NCBI GenBank assembly: GCA_016649785.1
Contig: JAENXB010000151.1
Span: 1 to 7,090 of the forward strand
Direction of reading: 5' to 3'
DNA length: 7,090 bases
Source of the DNA: Flavobacteriaceae bacterium
GTDB lineage: Bacteria > Bacteroidota > Bacteroidia > Flavobacteriales > Flavobacteriaceae
Part shown: piece by piece, positions 6,788-7,090 of the stretch
How positions within the stretch are numbered: position 1 is the stretch's first letter
Layout of the letters: each line of letters begins with the position of its first letter
The notes under the pieces: generated by a model
Database searches by the model: none
The model's input: the letters and a program-made list of their open reading frames with translations, nothing else
What the model was told of the DNA's origin: nothing
Program-made: the position numbers and the translations under genes

Positions 6788-7090
6788 ATTTTGTTCTCTT
6801 TATGTAGTAATTTAGGCTTTGCAATATAGTAATTAACGGTAAAAGTACAAGATTATTTTGTGAGATTGAAAAACCTACAATTATCTAATTTAATCATTTC
6901 TTTTGGGTCAATATTTTAAATCAAAAGTATTCGTTAAAATTTATGAAATTGGGTGGTATAATAAAATATTTTTGTTATGATTTCATAACATTAGGAAAAT
7001 TACGCAATATAATAACAAGAATCAAGTTATAGAAAAGCCGGATTGTTTTAGGATCTTCTTTTAATCTCTATTGGGTTTAATTCCCTGAGG
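6788..7090. other. Upstream region of gldJ, 303 bp without a clear gene
   Basis: It holds the gldJ leader; a purine-rich AAAGAGAAC lies just before the minus-strand ATG. A TAnnTTTG match on the minus strand, TACTTTTG (6929 to 6922), could be a gldJ -7 box but lacks a well-spaced TTG. On the plus strand there is a promoter-like box with a dyad at 6967-6990, suggesting a divergent gene beyond the window. The last 39 bases stay open in one frame and would encode hydrophobic residues (LLLISIGFNSL), but no start codon in that frame follows the TAG at 7049, so I do not call a gene. Confidence 0.45.
6967..6990 (+). promoter_or_regulatory. Possible divergent promoter overlapped by an 18-bp dyad
   Basis: TATTTTTG (6967-6974) fits the -7 consensus TAnnTTTG. 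Starting within it, TGTTATGA (6973-6980) and TCATAACA (6983-6990) form a perfect 8-bp inverted repeat with a 2-base spacer, which would cover the expected transcription start. The nearest TTG is 15 bases upstream of the box, shorter than ideal. The geometry suits a dimeric regulator acting on a plus-strand gene past the window edge. Confidence 0.35.

Noticed and set aside
6943..7032. 29-codon plus-strand reading frame starting MKLGGIIKYF
   Set aside because: It is short, AT-driven, overlaps the promoter-like dyad and has no features of a real small protein.
1..7090. CRISPR array, defence island, toxin-antitoxin pair or biosynthetic cluster
   Set aside because: No regularly spaced repeats and no genes of these kinds were found; recognisable genes are housekeeping or envelope functions.

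Overview
The window looks like a chromosomal segment from a gliding member of the Flavobacteriaceae (Bacteroidota). The evidence is a GldJ-type gliding/type IX secretion lipoprotein, a flavobacterial-style TonB-like protein directly followed by folC, AT-rich intergenic DNA, little sign of Shine-Dalgarno sites, and a promoter of the Bacteroidota form TTG-N19-TAnnTTTG before a tRNA gene. The genus cannot be fixed from the sequence alone.

Layout. Plus strand: the 3' part of a TonB-like periplasmic energy transducer (1-687) runs directly into folC (688-1908, intact). After a 475-bp gap without a gene comes a secreted two-repeat protein of unknown function (2384-3185), closed by a strong terminator. 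Two valine tRNA genes follow: tRNA-Val(UAC) at 3370-3444, with its own promoter and terminator, and tRNA-Val(GAC) at 3521-3595. Minus strand, convergent with the tRNAs: gldJ (6787 to 5119) is followed by murF (4917 to 3632). Their 201-bp spacer is framed by a 15-bp perfect inverted repeat. The last 303 bp are the upstream region of gldJ and hold an 18-bp dyad on a possible promoter that points out of the window.

The most important point for a user is that three of the five protein genes are interrupted by single-base indels. All four sit in mononucleotide runs: T6 and A6 in the secreted protein, a 7-base run in murF and a 3-base run in gldJ. Correcting each by one base restores full-length proteins of about 267, 428 and 555 residues. 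Because murF encodes an essential enzyme, I read these mainly as consensus or sequencing errors rather than decay. An uncorrected gene call would give a truncated MurF lacking its N-terminus, a GldJ lacking the C-terminal part of its domain, and a fragmentary secreted protein.

The genes are mostly housekeeping or cell-envelope functions: energy transduction to the outer membrane, folate polyglutamylation, valine decoding, peptidoglycan precursor synthesis, and gliding/type IX secretion. I see no mobile element genes, CRISPR array, defence system or biosynthetic cluster. The least explained parts are the two-repeat secreted protein, the gldJ-murF inverted repeat, and C33 in the tRNA-Val(GAC) anticodon loop.
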